From: Salibaculum griseiflavum
GTDB lineage: Bacteria > Pseudomonadota > Alphaproteobacteria > Rhodobacterales > Rhodobacteraceae
DNA length: 64,000 nt
Assembly: GCF_003129565.1 (NCBI RefSeq)
Contig: NZ_QETF01000003.1
Coordinates: 186,001 to 250,000 of the forward strand
Direction: 5' to 3'
Notes under the pieces: model-generated
The model's database searches: none
What the model was told of the DNA's origin: nothing
What the model saw: only the letters and a program-made list of their open reading frames with translations
Position numbers and translations under genes: made by a program
Shown here: positions 11,511 through 19,997 of the stretch, piece after piece
How the letters are laid out: each line of letters begins with the position of its first letter
Position numbering within the stretch: the first letter of the stretch is position 1

Positions 11511-12077
11511 ATGCTCAGCACAGATCCGAGAACCATGAACTTGGTTGCCCTTGGCGTCGCCAAGCTGAGCTTTGGCTCTCTGTCCACCATGCGCCGCTAT
11601 CTCGGCAATGATCTGGAGCTGGGCCTAATCGGCTTTGCGGTCGTCTTGCGCACCCGGCGTGACTGGTTCGAGTACGTGCAGCACCATGGCCTGACCGACG
11701 CGGTGATCGGGATGATCAACAGCCACAAGGGTTACACGACGTCGATCTACGAGATCGCCAACTTCACTGGCATCAGCCGCGCGACAGTACGTCGCAAGAT
11801 GGCAAAGCTTGAGCAGCTGGGGATCGTAGAGCGGACGAGGGAGGGCAGCTGGAGCTTGATAGACTTCCAGCATGGGGAGCCGTCACGCCCTGCACTCATG
11901 CTCCAAGAGATGCTCCGGTGCTACATCACCGTGACACAGACGCTTGAGCAGCTCTTGCCTGATGAGGTTGATCAAGCCAAGGCCCTGAGCGCAAAAGAGG
12001 GTGCCCCTGTGGCGCCCGATGCGCTGCTCGAAGACGAGGCCGACGACAAGCGAAAACGTGGTCAGTCGCTCGACTAA
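11511..12077 (+). CDS. Winged-helix transcriptional regulator
   Basis: A 188-residue DNA-binding protein. The frame also opens from a GTG at 11436, but the ATG at 11511 has GGGA about nine bases upstream and begins nearer the conserved part. A winged HTH is visible around TTSIYEIANFTGISRATVRRKMAKLEQLGIV (recognition helix SRATVRRKMAKL), with the wing at RTREGSW. The C-terminal third is helical and ends in an acidic/basic tail. It is MarR/IclR-like in fold, with no ligand domain recognised. Divergent placement next to the giant autotransporter suggests local control of that gene. Confidence 0.75.
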   Translation: MLSTDPRTMNLVALGVAKLSFGSLSTMRRYLGNDLELGLIGFAVVLRTRRDWFEYVQHHGLTDAVIGMINSHKGYTTSIYEIANFTGISRATVRRKMAKLEQLGIVERTREGSWSLIDFQHGEPSRPALMLQEMLRCYITVTQTLEQLLPDEVDQAKALSAKEGAPVAPDALLEDEADDKRKRGQSLD

Positions 12078-12374
12078 TCAGGCGGATTGACCGGAGCGTG
12101 CTCACTCGTGCCATGTCTCGTTGTTTGGAGGACCTGCGACGGAGACTCGCTTACTAGAAACGACACAAAACGGGCTGAATTTTTTTTCTTCTACTTTTTT
12201 GACCATGCGCTCCGGGAGTGAGGCCCCAAAATGCACAGGCGTTCGGCTGGCTTTACCGAACCGACCATCGGCAAAGTTGTACCGCTTTTCATCCCTGAAG
12301 TGAGGAGTATTTCACAAAATAAACATTTAATTTCAAATATTTGTATGTAATCTCCGCAAGCGATAGGGAGGCGT
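12078..12374. other. Intergenic, no gene seen
   Basis: Lower-GC stretch with T-runs at about 12180-12200. Short open frames here have poor codon use and no ribosome site. Nothing functional is recognised. Confidence 0.4.
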
Positions 12375-12614
12375 CTACCTGACTCTGGCGGATTTCGAGG
12401 TTCGGATTGCCATGTATGCGAAGCCTTTTTTCTCTCGTTTCTGCACCAAGTTAACAAAGCCGCTTGTTTGCATGTAGCGGGCAAGTTCCATGACCGACCT
12501 TGAAGCCCGACTTTCGCTGTAGCCGTAGACATAGGATTCCCGCGGTTTCGCCGTTTGAACGAAGCTCAAAAGCGCTTCTTCATCTGGTTTGCGCTTGCGG
12601 TCATTCTGCATCAT
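12375..12614 (-). CDS. Small hypothetical protein, 79 residues
   Basis: I choose the ATG at 12614 because an AGGGGG ribosome site lies about nine bases upstream; the longer frame to 12746 has no such signal. The product is basic and helical, with a middle segment (YVYGYSESRASRSVMELARY) followed by KKGFAYMAIR, resembling a small helix-turn-helix or winged domain. No family is recognised. It stands alone between the wHTH regulator and the signalling group. A small regulator is possible. Confidence 0.5.
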   Translation of the reverse strand: MMQNDRKRKPDEEALLSFVQTAKPRESYVYGYSESRASRSVMELARYMQTSGFVNLVQKREKKGFAYMAIRTSKSARVR

Positions 12615-13171
12615 GCCTGCCCCCTCAGTGAAAGTCTTTCGATCATTCTGTGATATCCTGCCGCACGTGCGTGATTCGGATTGGGACATAACGGGAGTCC
12701 GCTCCGACAAAGGCCATTGAACAAGACAACATTTGAACACCAGCATCTGTGTCGTTCAAAAAATATCCGGCCAGATCAAACCTAATGGGGAAAGGAGACC
12801 TGGCCGGACAAGGTACCGACACGGGGAGCCACAATGCGGAACATGAGCACTGTGTTCTAGCGTATCAGCTGGCACTCGGCGGAGCACCAAATCTGAGTTT
12901 TCCAGTGATTGGCGGGCAGTTACAATATCTCGAAAGTTTTCATCCGCACGTTGGTTTTCTGGATCGACGGCCCAACTGCTAGGAGGGTTGGTTGCCCCAG
13001 TTTCATAGCCAGCGGCACCCCCAAAAAGCCCTGCTCTTAAAGGACATGAAGCACCAAGCCCGCACCACCCTGTGGAAACGAAAGTTTTATATAACAGACC
13101 GCGGAAACCTGCTAGGGACACGTCGACCTTGGATCTGGGATCAGTCTTTGCGCACCGAGAGGGAAAGACAG
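12615..13171. other. Intergenic, no supported gene
   Basis: A 557-bp region between divergently oriented genes. It contains short frames on both strands, none with a ribosome site or recognisable product. It should hold the promoter of the 13172 gene and that of the small minus-strand gene. Confidence 0.4.
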
Positions 13172-13702
13172 ATGGAAAAGCGCCGCTTCATGATATTGTT
13201 CGCGATTGCTCTGACGGTCGCGACCCCGTTTCTGGCGATGGATCGAGCTCTTGCGGATGACGCGGCTGTCTTGCTGTCCGTTCAGGTCTCACAGGACACG
13301 CCACCGATCGGGCTGACCGATGCCGACCTCTTGGCGATGGACCAGAAATCCTTCGTGACCTCGACGCTCTGGACCTCAGAGGAACACAGCTTTTCCGGGC
13401 CGTCGCTACGTCAGGTCCTGGAACAGGTTGGGGCAGATCCGTCCGTGCCGGTCAGACTGGTTGCCGCCAATGACTATGCCGTGACACTCGATCCCGAAAT
13501 GATCGACGACGATTATCCCATCATCGCGAACAGGTTGGATGGTGAGACTTTTTCAATTCGTGAAAAGGGTCCACTTTGGGTAATGTATCCATTCGACCAA
13601 GACTCCCGATACAAGACCGAGCTGCATTACAGTCTTTCGGTCTGGCAGTTGACCGAAGTCAGGTTGGTTCAGCCTGGCGAGGGGCCGGATGCCGGAAACT
13701 GA
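13172..13702 (+). CDS. Periplasmic sulfite-oxidase-fold (molybdopterin oxidoreductase-like) protein lacking cysteine
   Basis: A 176-residue exported protein. The ATG at 13172 is preceded by GAGAGGGA; the frame upstream is not coding-like. An N-terminal signal peptide (FMILFAIALTVATPFLA) ends near ALA. The body resembles the oxidoreductase molybdopterin-binding domain: SFVTSTLW, then FSGPSLRQVLEQVGA, AANDYAVTLDPEM and GPLWVMYPFD. Active members bind Mo through a cysteine; this protein has no cysteine at all, so a redox role is unlikely. It lies 18 bp upstream of a hybrid histidine kinase and may be its periplasmic ligand or redox-state sensor, by inference from position. Confidence 0.75.
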   Translation: MEKRRFMILFAIALTVATPFLAMDRALADDAAVLLSVQVSQDTPPIGLTDADLLAMDQKSFVTSTLWTSEEHSFSGPSLRQVLEQVGADPSVPVRLVAANDYAVTLDPEMIDDDYPIIANRLDGETFSIREKGPLWVMYPFDQDSRYKTELHYSLSVWQLTEVRLVQPGEGPDAGN

Positions 13703-13720
13703 TCCCGGAGACCGCACACC

Positions 13721-16252
13721 ATGCAGATGATGCGCCGAGCCGCCGGTGGTCTTGCGCTTGTCCTTGCCTTTGCCGTGCTGGTGGCAATGGGTCATCAACT
13801 GTCAGAAAAAGTGGACCACTTCGCCCTGGCGCGGTCCGACAGCGACGCTTGGAACTTTGCGCAAGTCGAAGTCGCCTATAACCGGTTTCATTTGTCTCTT
13901 CAGGACGGACTGATCGAGCTTCAAGATCAGGGTCAGCTGCCGACGTCGATAAAGGCCGAGATACTGGAACAGTTCAATATATTCTATTCGCGCGTGGACA
14001 CCGTAGCCGAGCGCTATAACCAGTTCACGGCGCACCCCGATGTCGAAGAGATGCTCGGGAAGGTTCAGCACCTGCGCGACGGCTTGACATACCAAATCGA
14101 TGCTGGCCTCTATGTCACCGAGCAACAGTTGCATGACATCCTAGGGCTGGTCCGCGATGGCCGCCCCTCGGTTCGAGATTTTGCACTGGCCGCGATGTTG
14201 GCAGCCATCGAAGACCAGGAAGCCGAGCGGGAGCAGGTTCACACCTCGCTAAGGGCGGCATTCTTGACACTGTCTGTTTTCGTCCTCGTTCTGCTGATTT
14301 TGGGCGGATTTCTATCGTATCTTTGGCGGTCCCTGGCGAAGAAGAACGCGTCGGAACGGAACCTGACCAGTTACCTTGCAAAGATGATCGAGGTATCGAA
14401 CGATGGCATTGTGGTTGTTGATCGAAACCTCAAGGTCGCGGACTTCAATCACACTGCAGAACAGATTTTTCGGCAAGACCGAGCGGCGGTGTTAGGTCGC
14501 GACGCCATGGCCGAACTTGCGCCACGCCGTGAGCACGCGGCGATGGCGGCACGTCTGCACGCACTGCTTGATCAAAACGATGCGACCAGCGCCGAGATGC
14601 GCCGCGTGCCGGTCATTGGGCGCCGAGGCGACGGAACGCTATTCCCTGCTGAACTGAGCGTTGTACGCGTCAGAGATCGAGAACGCCGACGCGTGCTGGT
14701 CGGCTTCGTTCGCGACCTTTCCCCCGAGCGCAACGCGCGGCGTCGAACCAGGCGCGCTCTGGTGCAGGCTCGACGCGACGCCGCCGCCAAGCAGCGATTT
14801 CTTTCAACAATGAGCCACGAGATGCGTACGCCCTTGCACAGCATCATGGTGGCCGCGGACTTGGCTGATAAGGCCGATACTGCAAGTGCGGCCAAAAGCT
14901 ATCTGCCAAAGGTTCAAGCCGCCACTCGGACCGCTCTGGCACAGGTCGAAGAGGTGCTCGAAGTGGCCCGGAACAGCGAAGTTGTCAGCCCTACGACGCT
15001 GGAGACATTCGACGCAAGAGCTGTCACGCATACGGTTTTCCTGCAGATGCAGCCGCTCGCGGCTGCACGTGGGAACAAGCTGATTCTTGACTGGACCATA
15101 CCGGCGACACTGCACGGCGTGCCGCGCGATCTGTTCCGTATCGTATACAACCTCGTCTCGAATGCAGTCAAGGCGACCAAGGGTGGCACCGTGACGATCC
15201 GAGCGTTGGAGGGTGAACTTTCCAGCAAACCCGCACTGCTCTTGGAAGTTGCGGATACCGGAACTGGAATAAGCGCAAAACATGCCCGTCACATCTTCAC
15301 CGATTATGTGTCGGGATTTCGCAAACAGTCCAATGTCGGAACGGGGCTCGGGCTAGGTATCGTTCGCAAAGCGGTGCAAAGCCTGAATGGTCGGATTGAC
15401 GTGGACAGCACGCCGGGCGTGGGGACAACCTTTCGGGTGCTCGTCCCACTGTCTGCGGAGACGGTCACGATCCACGCGGCACCGTCGGACTTGCACCACG
15501 TAGGCCGAGGCGCCGATCTGTTGTCAGAATATCGTCCGAGCCAGGCCAAGAATATACTATTGGTAGAGGACCATGCGACCAACCGTCAGCTGCTGACTGA
15601 GATGCTCGGGAGTATCGGCTACACTGTCACAGCTGCCGAGAACGGCCTCGATGGACTTCGGGTCGCCCTTGAGACACCCTTTGATCTGATTCTGACCGAC
15701 CTGAACATGCCCGGGTTGTCCGGCGAGACCATCGCAAGATGCCTTCGGCATTCCAGCGTTGCCGGCGACACCTGCATCATTGCGGCGACCGCGCGCGCGA
15801 CAATGTCAGAATCCGATCAGGAGAGCATCGTCGCCGGAAGCATCGACGCACTCCTATTCAAGCCATTCGACAGCGCGCGACTCGAGGCCGTGATCTCAGA
15901 CGCTCTTGAGGAACGAGCCCTGAGCGATCACACTCTGGACGAGACAGATGCGACGAATGATCCCGAAATGCTCGCCCGGTCGGCGCAGGACCTTGAACAG
16001 GTTCTGGCCTTGCTTCCGCGGGGCGGCGATCTGGCAGAGGCGCCCTCTATCGACGAATTGGCCCGCTTGGCGCATCACGCAGGCGGGGCGTTGCTATGCA
16101 TCGGGCATGCCCGGCTCGGCCATGCGCTGCTGGAACTGGAGCGCATCTGTGGGCTGCATGACAGAGAAGGCTTTCGCGGCATGACGCTCGTCCTCGACAC
16201 CGATATCAAGAGGTTCCTCGCCGTTGCAGGCGAACGCGTCGCACCTGCCTGA
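13721..16252 (+). CDS. Hybrid sensor histidine kinase with PAS, receiver and Hpt domains
   Basis: An 843-residue inner-membrane kinase. TM1 is about residues 6-24, then a periplasmic helical sensor region, TM2 about 180-205, and a PAS domain about 216-335 (NDGIVVVDRNLKVADFN). HisKA carries the H-box with His366 (STMSHEMRTPLHS). The ATPase domain has the N-box NLVSNAVKAT, G1 DTGTGIS and G2 GTGLGLGI. The receiver begins near 611 (acidic pair E616/D617) with phospho-acceptor Asp660 (LTDLNMPG). A C-terminal Hpt-like segment has a probable His785 (AHHAGGALL), although the usual Lys after the His is Gly. It follows the sulfite-oxidase-fold gene by 18 bp. Phosphorelay output probably goes to a separate regulator. 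Confidence 0.9.
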   Translation: MQMMRRAAGGLALVLAFAVLVAMGHQLSEKVDHFALARSDSDAWNFAQVEVAYNRFHLSLQDGLIELQDQGQLPTSIKAEILEQFNIFYSRVDTVAERYNQFTAHPDVEEMLGKVQHLRDGLTYQIDAGLYVTEQQLHDILGLVRDGRPSVRDFALAAMLAAIEDQEAEREQVHTSLRAAFLTLSVFVLVLLILGGFLSYLWRSLAKKNASERNLTSYLAKMIEVSNDGIVVVDRNLKVADFNHTAEQIFRQDRAAVLGRDAMAELAPRREHAAMAARLHALLDQNDATSAEMRRVPVIGRRGDGTLFPAELSVVRVRDRERRRVLVGFVRDLSPERNARRRTRRALVQARRDAAAKQRFLSTMSHEMRTPLHSIMVAADLADKADTASAAKSYLPKVQAATRTALAQVEEVLEVARNSEVVSPTTLETFDARAVTHTVFLQMQPLAAARGNKLILDWTIPATLHGVPRDLFRIVYNLVSNAVKATKGGTVTIRALEGELSSKPALLLEVADTGTGISAKHARHIFTDYVSGFRKQSNVGTGLGLGIVRKAVQSLNGRIDVDSTPGVGTTFRVLVPLSAETVTIHAAPSDLHHVGRGADLLSEYRPSQAKNILLVEDHATNRQLLTEMLGSIGYTVTAAENGLDGLRVALETPFDLILTDLNMPGLSGETIARCLRHSSVAGDTCIIAATARATMSESDQESIVAGSIDALLFKPFDSARLEAVISDALEERALSDHTLDETDATNDPEMLARSAQDLEQVLALLPRGGDLAEAPSIDELARLAHHAGGALLCIGHARLGHALLELERICGLHDREGFRGMTLVLDTDIKRFLAVAGERVAPA

Positions 16253-16377
16253 GAGCATAGGCCTAAAGGGTCCTCCCAATCATCTGAACATGTCGCAGAC
16301 ACTTTAGTTAGCACACATTGGCGCGCTGTTGATGGCATCATCTGCTGGTCAATGACAGAGAGGAAGGACGGTCCGCG

Positions 16378-16863
16378 ATGTTCAACGTGTTTGATGGCCC
16401 GGATGCCAAATGTATTATACTCAGCAGTCGGCCATTCGTACTGGATAGCCTGCGGGACCTTCTTGAGCAAAACGAGGCTGAACTCGTTCAGGTAACCGAC
16501 TATACCGCACTTGATCGTACTCTACGGTGTGATCCGGAAGTCAACTTCGTTATCATCGATTTGGACAGCTTCGATAGCGTCATCTCCCAGTTCGAATCCC
16601 TGAGTCGTATGCGCGTAGCGCATTGCGACCGCCCCACCATTTTGCTTTCCGAGGAATTCGAGACGGACGAGTTCGGCACTCATCGCAAAATGCTCGGAGA
16701 CATCTCCTTGAGGGTGCCCGTTTTGCACGCCTCCCTAGAAATCGCACTTCTACAGGCCCCGGTGAACAATCTCGAATGGCGCAAGCACCTCGATGCTGTG
16801 CCGTCAGCGCCTGACTTGGCCCAAAGCGCACAGCACGAGGCAATCGGTTACATGCACGCGTAG
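16378..16863 (+). CDS. Degenerate receiver (pseudo-response-regulator) protein
   Basis: A 161-residue cytoplasmic protein with receiver-like alternation of strands and helices: CIILSSRPFVLDSLRDLL for strand 1/helix 1, then FVIIDLDSFD at the usual phospho-acceptor strand. The acidic pair normally ending strand 1 is missing (SSRP), and the KP motif of strand 5 appears as VLHASL, so canonical phosphorylation is doubtful. There is no output domain. It lies 125 bp after the hybrid kinase on the same strand and may be an adaptor in that pathway. The assignment rests on fold pattern only. Confidence 0.6.
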   Translation: MFNVFDGPDAKCIILSSRPFVLDSLRDLLEQNEAELVQVTDYTALDRTLRCDPEVNFVIIDLDSFDSVISQFESLSRMRVAHCDRPTILLSEEFETDEFGTHRKMLGDISLRVPVLHASLEIALLQAPVNNLEWRKHLDAVPSAPDLAQSAQHEAIGYMHA

Positions 16864-17005
16864 TACGAAGCCGGATATCGGGTTTTCTGAGCCCCACTTC
16901 CTTTTTTGACTACGTTCAGGTCTGTGGTGGGGTAGGTCAGCACAAGTGCAGCAAAGCGCGTTTCGAACAGGGCATACTGAGATCACTCAGCTGCCAAAGT
17001 CCTGT

Positions 17006-17671
17006 TCATAGCAAGTTGGCTTTGGACGCCACGATCACGGCATGAGCCCGGTTGCGTGCATGCAGCTTCTGGCAGATCGTGCGCATCTTCATCTTCACGG
17101 CGACCTCGCTCCGGCTGATCTCCAGAGCAATTTCCTTGTTGGTTTTACCGTCGGCCACGGCTCTGAGGATGAACAGCTCGATGTCATTCAAAGACGCCCC
17201 CGAATCTTCATTAGAAGTCTCACGCCGGGACAATGACATCGGAACGAACTCGTTTCCGTCATTTATCAACTGCAACGTTGTCGGCAGACTGCGCAGCTGT
17301 TGCGATTTCGAGATGAACCCTTTGGCCCCCAGGTCGATCGCGCGCCAGACGAAATCGGCATCACTAGTACCCGAAAAAAGAACGACCGATCCATTGGGCA
17401 CCGCATCAATCACCTGCTTTACCGAACGCAGACCCTGCATCCCGGGCATGGTGATGTCGAGCAGAACAAGTATCTTTTCCTTCCTGTTCGCACGCAGCAC
17501 GCCGAGTGTCCCGTCAAGCGTTTCACTCAGGCTGACCAAGAACCCACCATGCGCGAGGAGCGTGCCACGCAAGGCTTCTGCAATCATCCGGTGGTCATCC
17601 GCGATGAGAACGTGAATCTGCTCCGGTGTCGGCTCTGCCTTATAAGCGAAGTTCTTCTTGCTATTCGTCAT
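17006..17671 (-). CDS. LuxR/NarL-family response regulator
   Basis: A 221-residue two-component regulator. The N-terminal receiver has the acidic pair (LIADDHRMIAEAL), phospho-acceptor Asp in LLDITMPGMQG, Thr/Ser in FSGTSDADF and Lys in GFISKSQ. The C-terminal LuxR HTH is LNDIELFILRAVADGKTNKE and the following recognition helix (SEVAVKMKMRTICQKL). AAGGA precedes the ATG. It is convergent with the degenerate receiver gene and lies less than 1 kb from the hybrid kinase, so it is the likely DNA-binding output of that relay. Its targets are not visible. Confidence 0.9.
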   Translation of the reverse strand: MTNSKKNFAYKAEPTPEQIHVLIADDHRMIAEALRGTLLAHGGFLVSLSETLDGTLGVLRANRKEKILVLLDITMPGMQGLRSVKQVIDAVPNGSVVLFSGTSDADFVWRAIDLGAKGFISKSQQLRSLPTTLQLINDGNEFVPMSLSRRETSNEDSGASLNDIELFILRAVADGKTNKEIALEISRSEVAVKMKMRTICQKLHARNRAHAVIVASKANLL

Positions 17672-18398
17672 TGAGTTCCTTGAGCCGCCGTTTCTAGGCG
17701 CATGGGCGCCATTTCAAATATGTGATTTTCCGATCAACTCATTCGACGCGTGAAGAGCTATGTGAGCGTGAGCTACGAGGATCTTTGATATTTCGCACTA
17801 GTCATAAACGTAATGAGAAACCGTCGTTAAGACCTGCCACCATGGGTTATTCTTTTGCCTACACTCTAGATACGAAAGTTTTCCCTAACTGGATCCATGG
17901 TCCGACGAAAATATTGAAGTTAAACGTCTCTCCGTTGAATGGCCTATGCGGGCGCAGGACTGCCCGGTTTGGATGATTGAGAGCACTTCTAAACTGGCAA
18001 GGAGTCACAATCCCCTGTAACTGCTCGACACCATCACTTGGAGCAGCCCACTAGTTGAACCGGTCATCACACCACCCAACAGTGACTGAACTTGCCGCAA
18101 CTGTACTTGTGGCGCTGTACGGGTTACATAACGTCGATGGCGCTGCGCACAGCTGATTATCAGGCAGCGCAGCTTCGCTCTTTGCCAACTGAGCGATCTA
18201 ACGAGAATTCCGGAGGCATTCGGACCGGAGATTTGCAATTCGCAAATATTCCTCCATGTTAAGTCCGTAGCGGCTTGGGTCGCCGTCTCTATCAGATCTA
18301 CTGGAAACATTGTCTGGCAGAGTGGCAATCGTCCATGGCTGGCTTTGGCTTGTCTGTTTTGTCAAAAAGCTCGAAAAACATCGGCTATGCGCTTGTGG

Positions 18399-18419
18399 GG
18401 TATGTCAGAAAAACATACC
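18399..18419. repeat. Inverted repeat GGTATGT / ACATACC
   Basis: Perfect 7-bp arms separated by 7 bases (CAGAAAA). It could be a regulator site or a small hairpin. No gene start lies close by, so its role is unknown. Confidence 0.45.
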
Positions 18420-18542
18420 GCGCCGGTGTAGGTCGGAGGGACACAGGACACAGAACAGAGTTATACTTCCGCAGTCAATGGCTCAGAATATTGTTGGGTG
18501 TAGCCTAGTGAGTCCGCTCTCTCTTGCGAACAACTCGGCATG

Positions 18543-18565
18543 AAAAGGGGGCACAAAAGGGGGCA
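18543..18565. repeat. Direct repeat AAAAGGGGGCA (two copies)
   Basis: Two exact 11-bp copies at 18543-18553 and 18555-18565, about 55 bp beyond the 3' end of tRNA-Ser. Recombinase arm or core sites near tRNA attachment sites can look like this, but no integrase gene is present in the window. Confidence 0.45.
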
Positions 18566-18620
18566 GACAGAACCGACCCAAAACATTATTTTTTCTTGTC
18601 AGATACTTAATGGGCCTTAA

Positions 18621-18710
18621 TGGCGGAGACGAAGGGATTCGAACCCTCGAGACGGTTTCCCGCCTACTCCCTTAGCAGGGGAGCGCCTTCGACCACTCGG
18701 CCACGTCTCC
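18621..18710 (-). tRNA. tRNA-Ser (anticodon GCU), CCA encoded
   Basis: A 90-base class II tRNA read on the minus strand. The acceptor stem GGAGACG pairs with CGTCTCC, followed by discriminator G and an encoded CCA. The T-loop is GGTTCGAATCC. The anticodon stem-loop CTCCCCTGCTAAGGGAG gives anticodon GCT, reading AGC/AGU serine codons. The long variable arm is present. Its 3' end faces the accessory region, the usual polarity of tRNA-integrated islands. Confidence 0.95.
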
Positions 18711-18772
18711 GCCGACCCGTCTAATCAAACCCGTGATGGGGGGCAAGGGCAGAATCGGCACCGGCACGATGA

Positions 18773-19870
18773 TCAGGTGTTGAACAGGAAGTGCAGCACG
18801 TCGCCATCCTTGACGACATAGCCCTTGCCTTCGGCGCGCATCTTGCCCGCCTCCTTGGCACCCTGTTCGCCGTTGCAGGCGACAAAGTCGTCATAGGCAA
18901 TGGTTTCGGCGCGGATGAAGCCCTTTTCGAAATCCCCGTGGATGACACCCGCGGCCTGCGGGGCAAGTGTTCCGGTGCGGATGGTCCAGGCACGCGCCTC
19001 CTTCGGGCCGACAGTGAAGTAGGTTTCCAGATGCAGCAATTCGTAGCCTGCCTTGATCAGCCGCGACAGGCCCGCTTCGGACAGACCCATTTCCTCTAGG
19101 AACATCGCCGCCTCGTCCTCGTCCAGCTGGCTGATTTCCTCTTCGATCTGGGCCGAGATGATGACGTGGGAATTGCCCTGCGCGGCAGCCATCTCTGCAA
19201 CCGCGTTGGAATGGGCATTGCCGGTGGCCGCCTCGGCCTCCCCGACATTGCAGACATAGAGCACCGGCTTGGTGGTCAGCAATTGCAGCATCTTCCAGGC
19301 CTTGGCATCTTCGGCATCCACCTCGACCACGCGGGCGGGCTGGCCGTTTTCCAGCACCTCCTGGGCGGCGGCGAGCAGGCGGTCCTGCTGCTGGGCGTCC
19401 TTGTCGTTGCCCTTGAGCTTGCGCACCAGACCGGCGCGACGTTTCTCGATGCTTTCGAGATCGGCCAGCATCAATTCGGTCTCGATCACCTCTGCATCGG
19501 CCACCGGATCAACGCGCCCCTCCACGTGGGTCACGTCGCCATCCTCGAAACAGCGCAGGACATGGGCGATGGCGTCCACCTCGCGGATATTGGCCAGGAA
19601 CTGGTTGCCCAGCCCCTCGCCCTTGGAGGCGCCCTTCACCAGCCCCGCAATGTCGACGAAGGTCATGCGGGTCGGGATGATCTGTTTAGAGTTCGCGATC
19701 TCGGCCAGAGTGTCCAGCCGGGCGTCGGGCACGTTCACCTCGCCCACATTGGGTTCGATCGTGCAAAAGGGGAAATTCGCCGCCTGCGCCGCCGCCGTCC
19801 TCGTCAGCGCGTTGAACAGCGTCGACTTGCCCACGTTCGGCAGCCCGACGATACCCATCTTGAAACCCAT
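18773..19870 (-). CDS. ychF: Redox-regulated ATPase YchF (Obg family)
   Basis: A 365-residue P-loop protein of the usual YchF length. G1 is [14 protein letters not shown] (Lys15), G3 lies in [19 protein letters not shown], and the G4 position reads YVCNVGEAE rather than NKxD, the change associated with ATP preference. A coiled-coil insertion sits around 130-175, and the C-terminal TGS domain ([15 protein letters not shown]... [10 protein letters not shown]) is complete. It associates with ribosomes and stress responses in characterised bacteria. It is divergent from trpA. Confidence 0.97.
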   Translation of the reverse strand: MGFKMGIVGLPNVGKSTLFNALTRTAAAQAANFPFCTIEPNVGEVNVPDARLDTLAEIANSKQIIPTRMTFVDIAGLVKGASKGEGLGNQFLANIREVDAIAHVLRCFEDGDVTHVEGRVDPVADAEVIETELMLADLESIEKRRAGLVRKLKGNDKDAQQQDRLLAAAQEVLENGQPARVVEVDAEDAKAWKMLQLLTTKPVLYVCNVGEAEAATGNAHSNAVAEMAAAQGNSHVIISAQIEEEISQLDEDEAAMFLEEMGLSEAGLSRLIKAGYELLHLETYFTVGPKEARAWTIRTGTLAPQAAGVIHGDFEKGFIRAETIAYDDFVACNGEQGAKEAGKMRAEGKGYVVKDGDVLHFLFNT

Positions 19871-19997
19871 TGCGTCGCTCCTTCGCTTGGCCCTGGCGCG
19901 TCATACGCAGCAAGGCTTGCACCTGCAAGTCACAGCCCCATTGATTTTCCGCGCCTCGCGGGGCAAACCGCATTGGATTGAATCAGGGGGACCGGAG

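Larger units (their letters stand above)
17672..18620. other. Gene-poor, lower-GC stretch beside tRNA-Ser
   Basis: About 950 bp without a supported gene. It includes a short coding-like tail ending at a stop near 18020 (reads VEWPMRAQDCPVWM), a tRNA D-arm-like fragment on the minus strand near 18178-18200 (GCTCAGTTGGCAAAGAGC), a 7-bp inverted repeat at 18399-18419 and two AAAAGGGGGCA copies at 18543-18565. The mix of relics is what is often seen at an integration boundary. Confidence 0.45.

Noticed and set aside
18150-18210. Second tRNA gene on the minus strand (GCTCAGTTGGCAAAGAGC D-arm)
   Set aside because: No 7-base anticodon loop with a 5-bp stem and no T-arm follow; at best a degenerate fragment.
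18005-18328. 107-codon minus-strand frame in the gene-poor stretch
   Set aside because: No family, no ribosome site, and it spans the tRNA-like fragment; more likely chance or relic.
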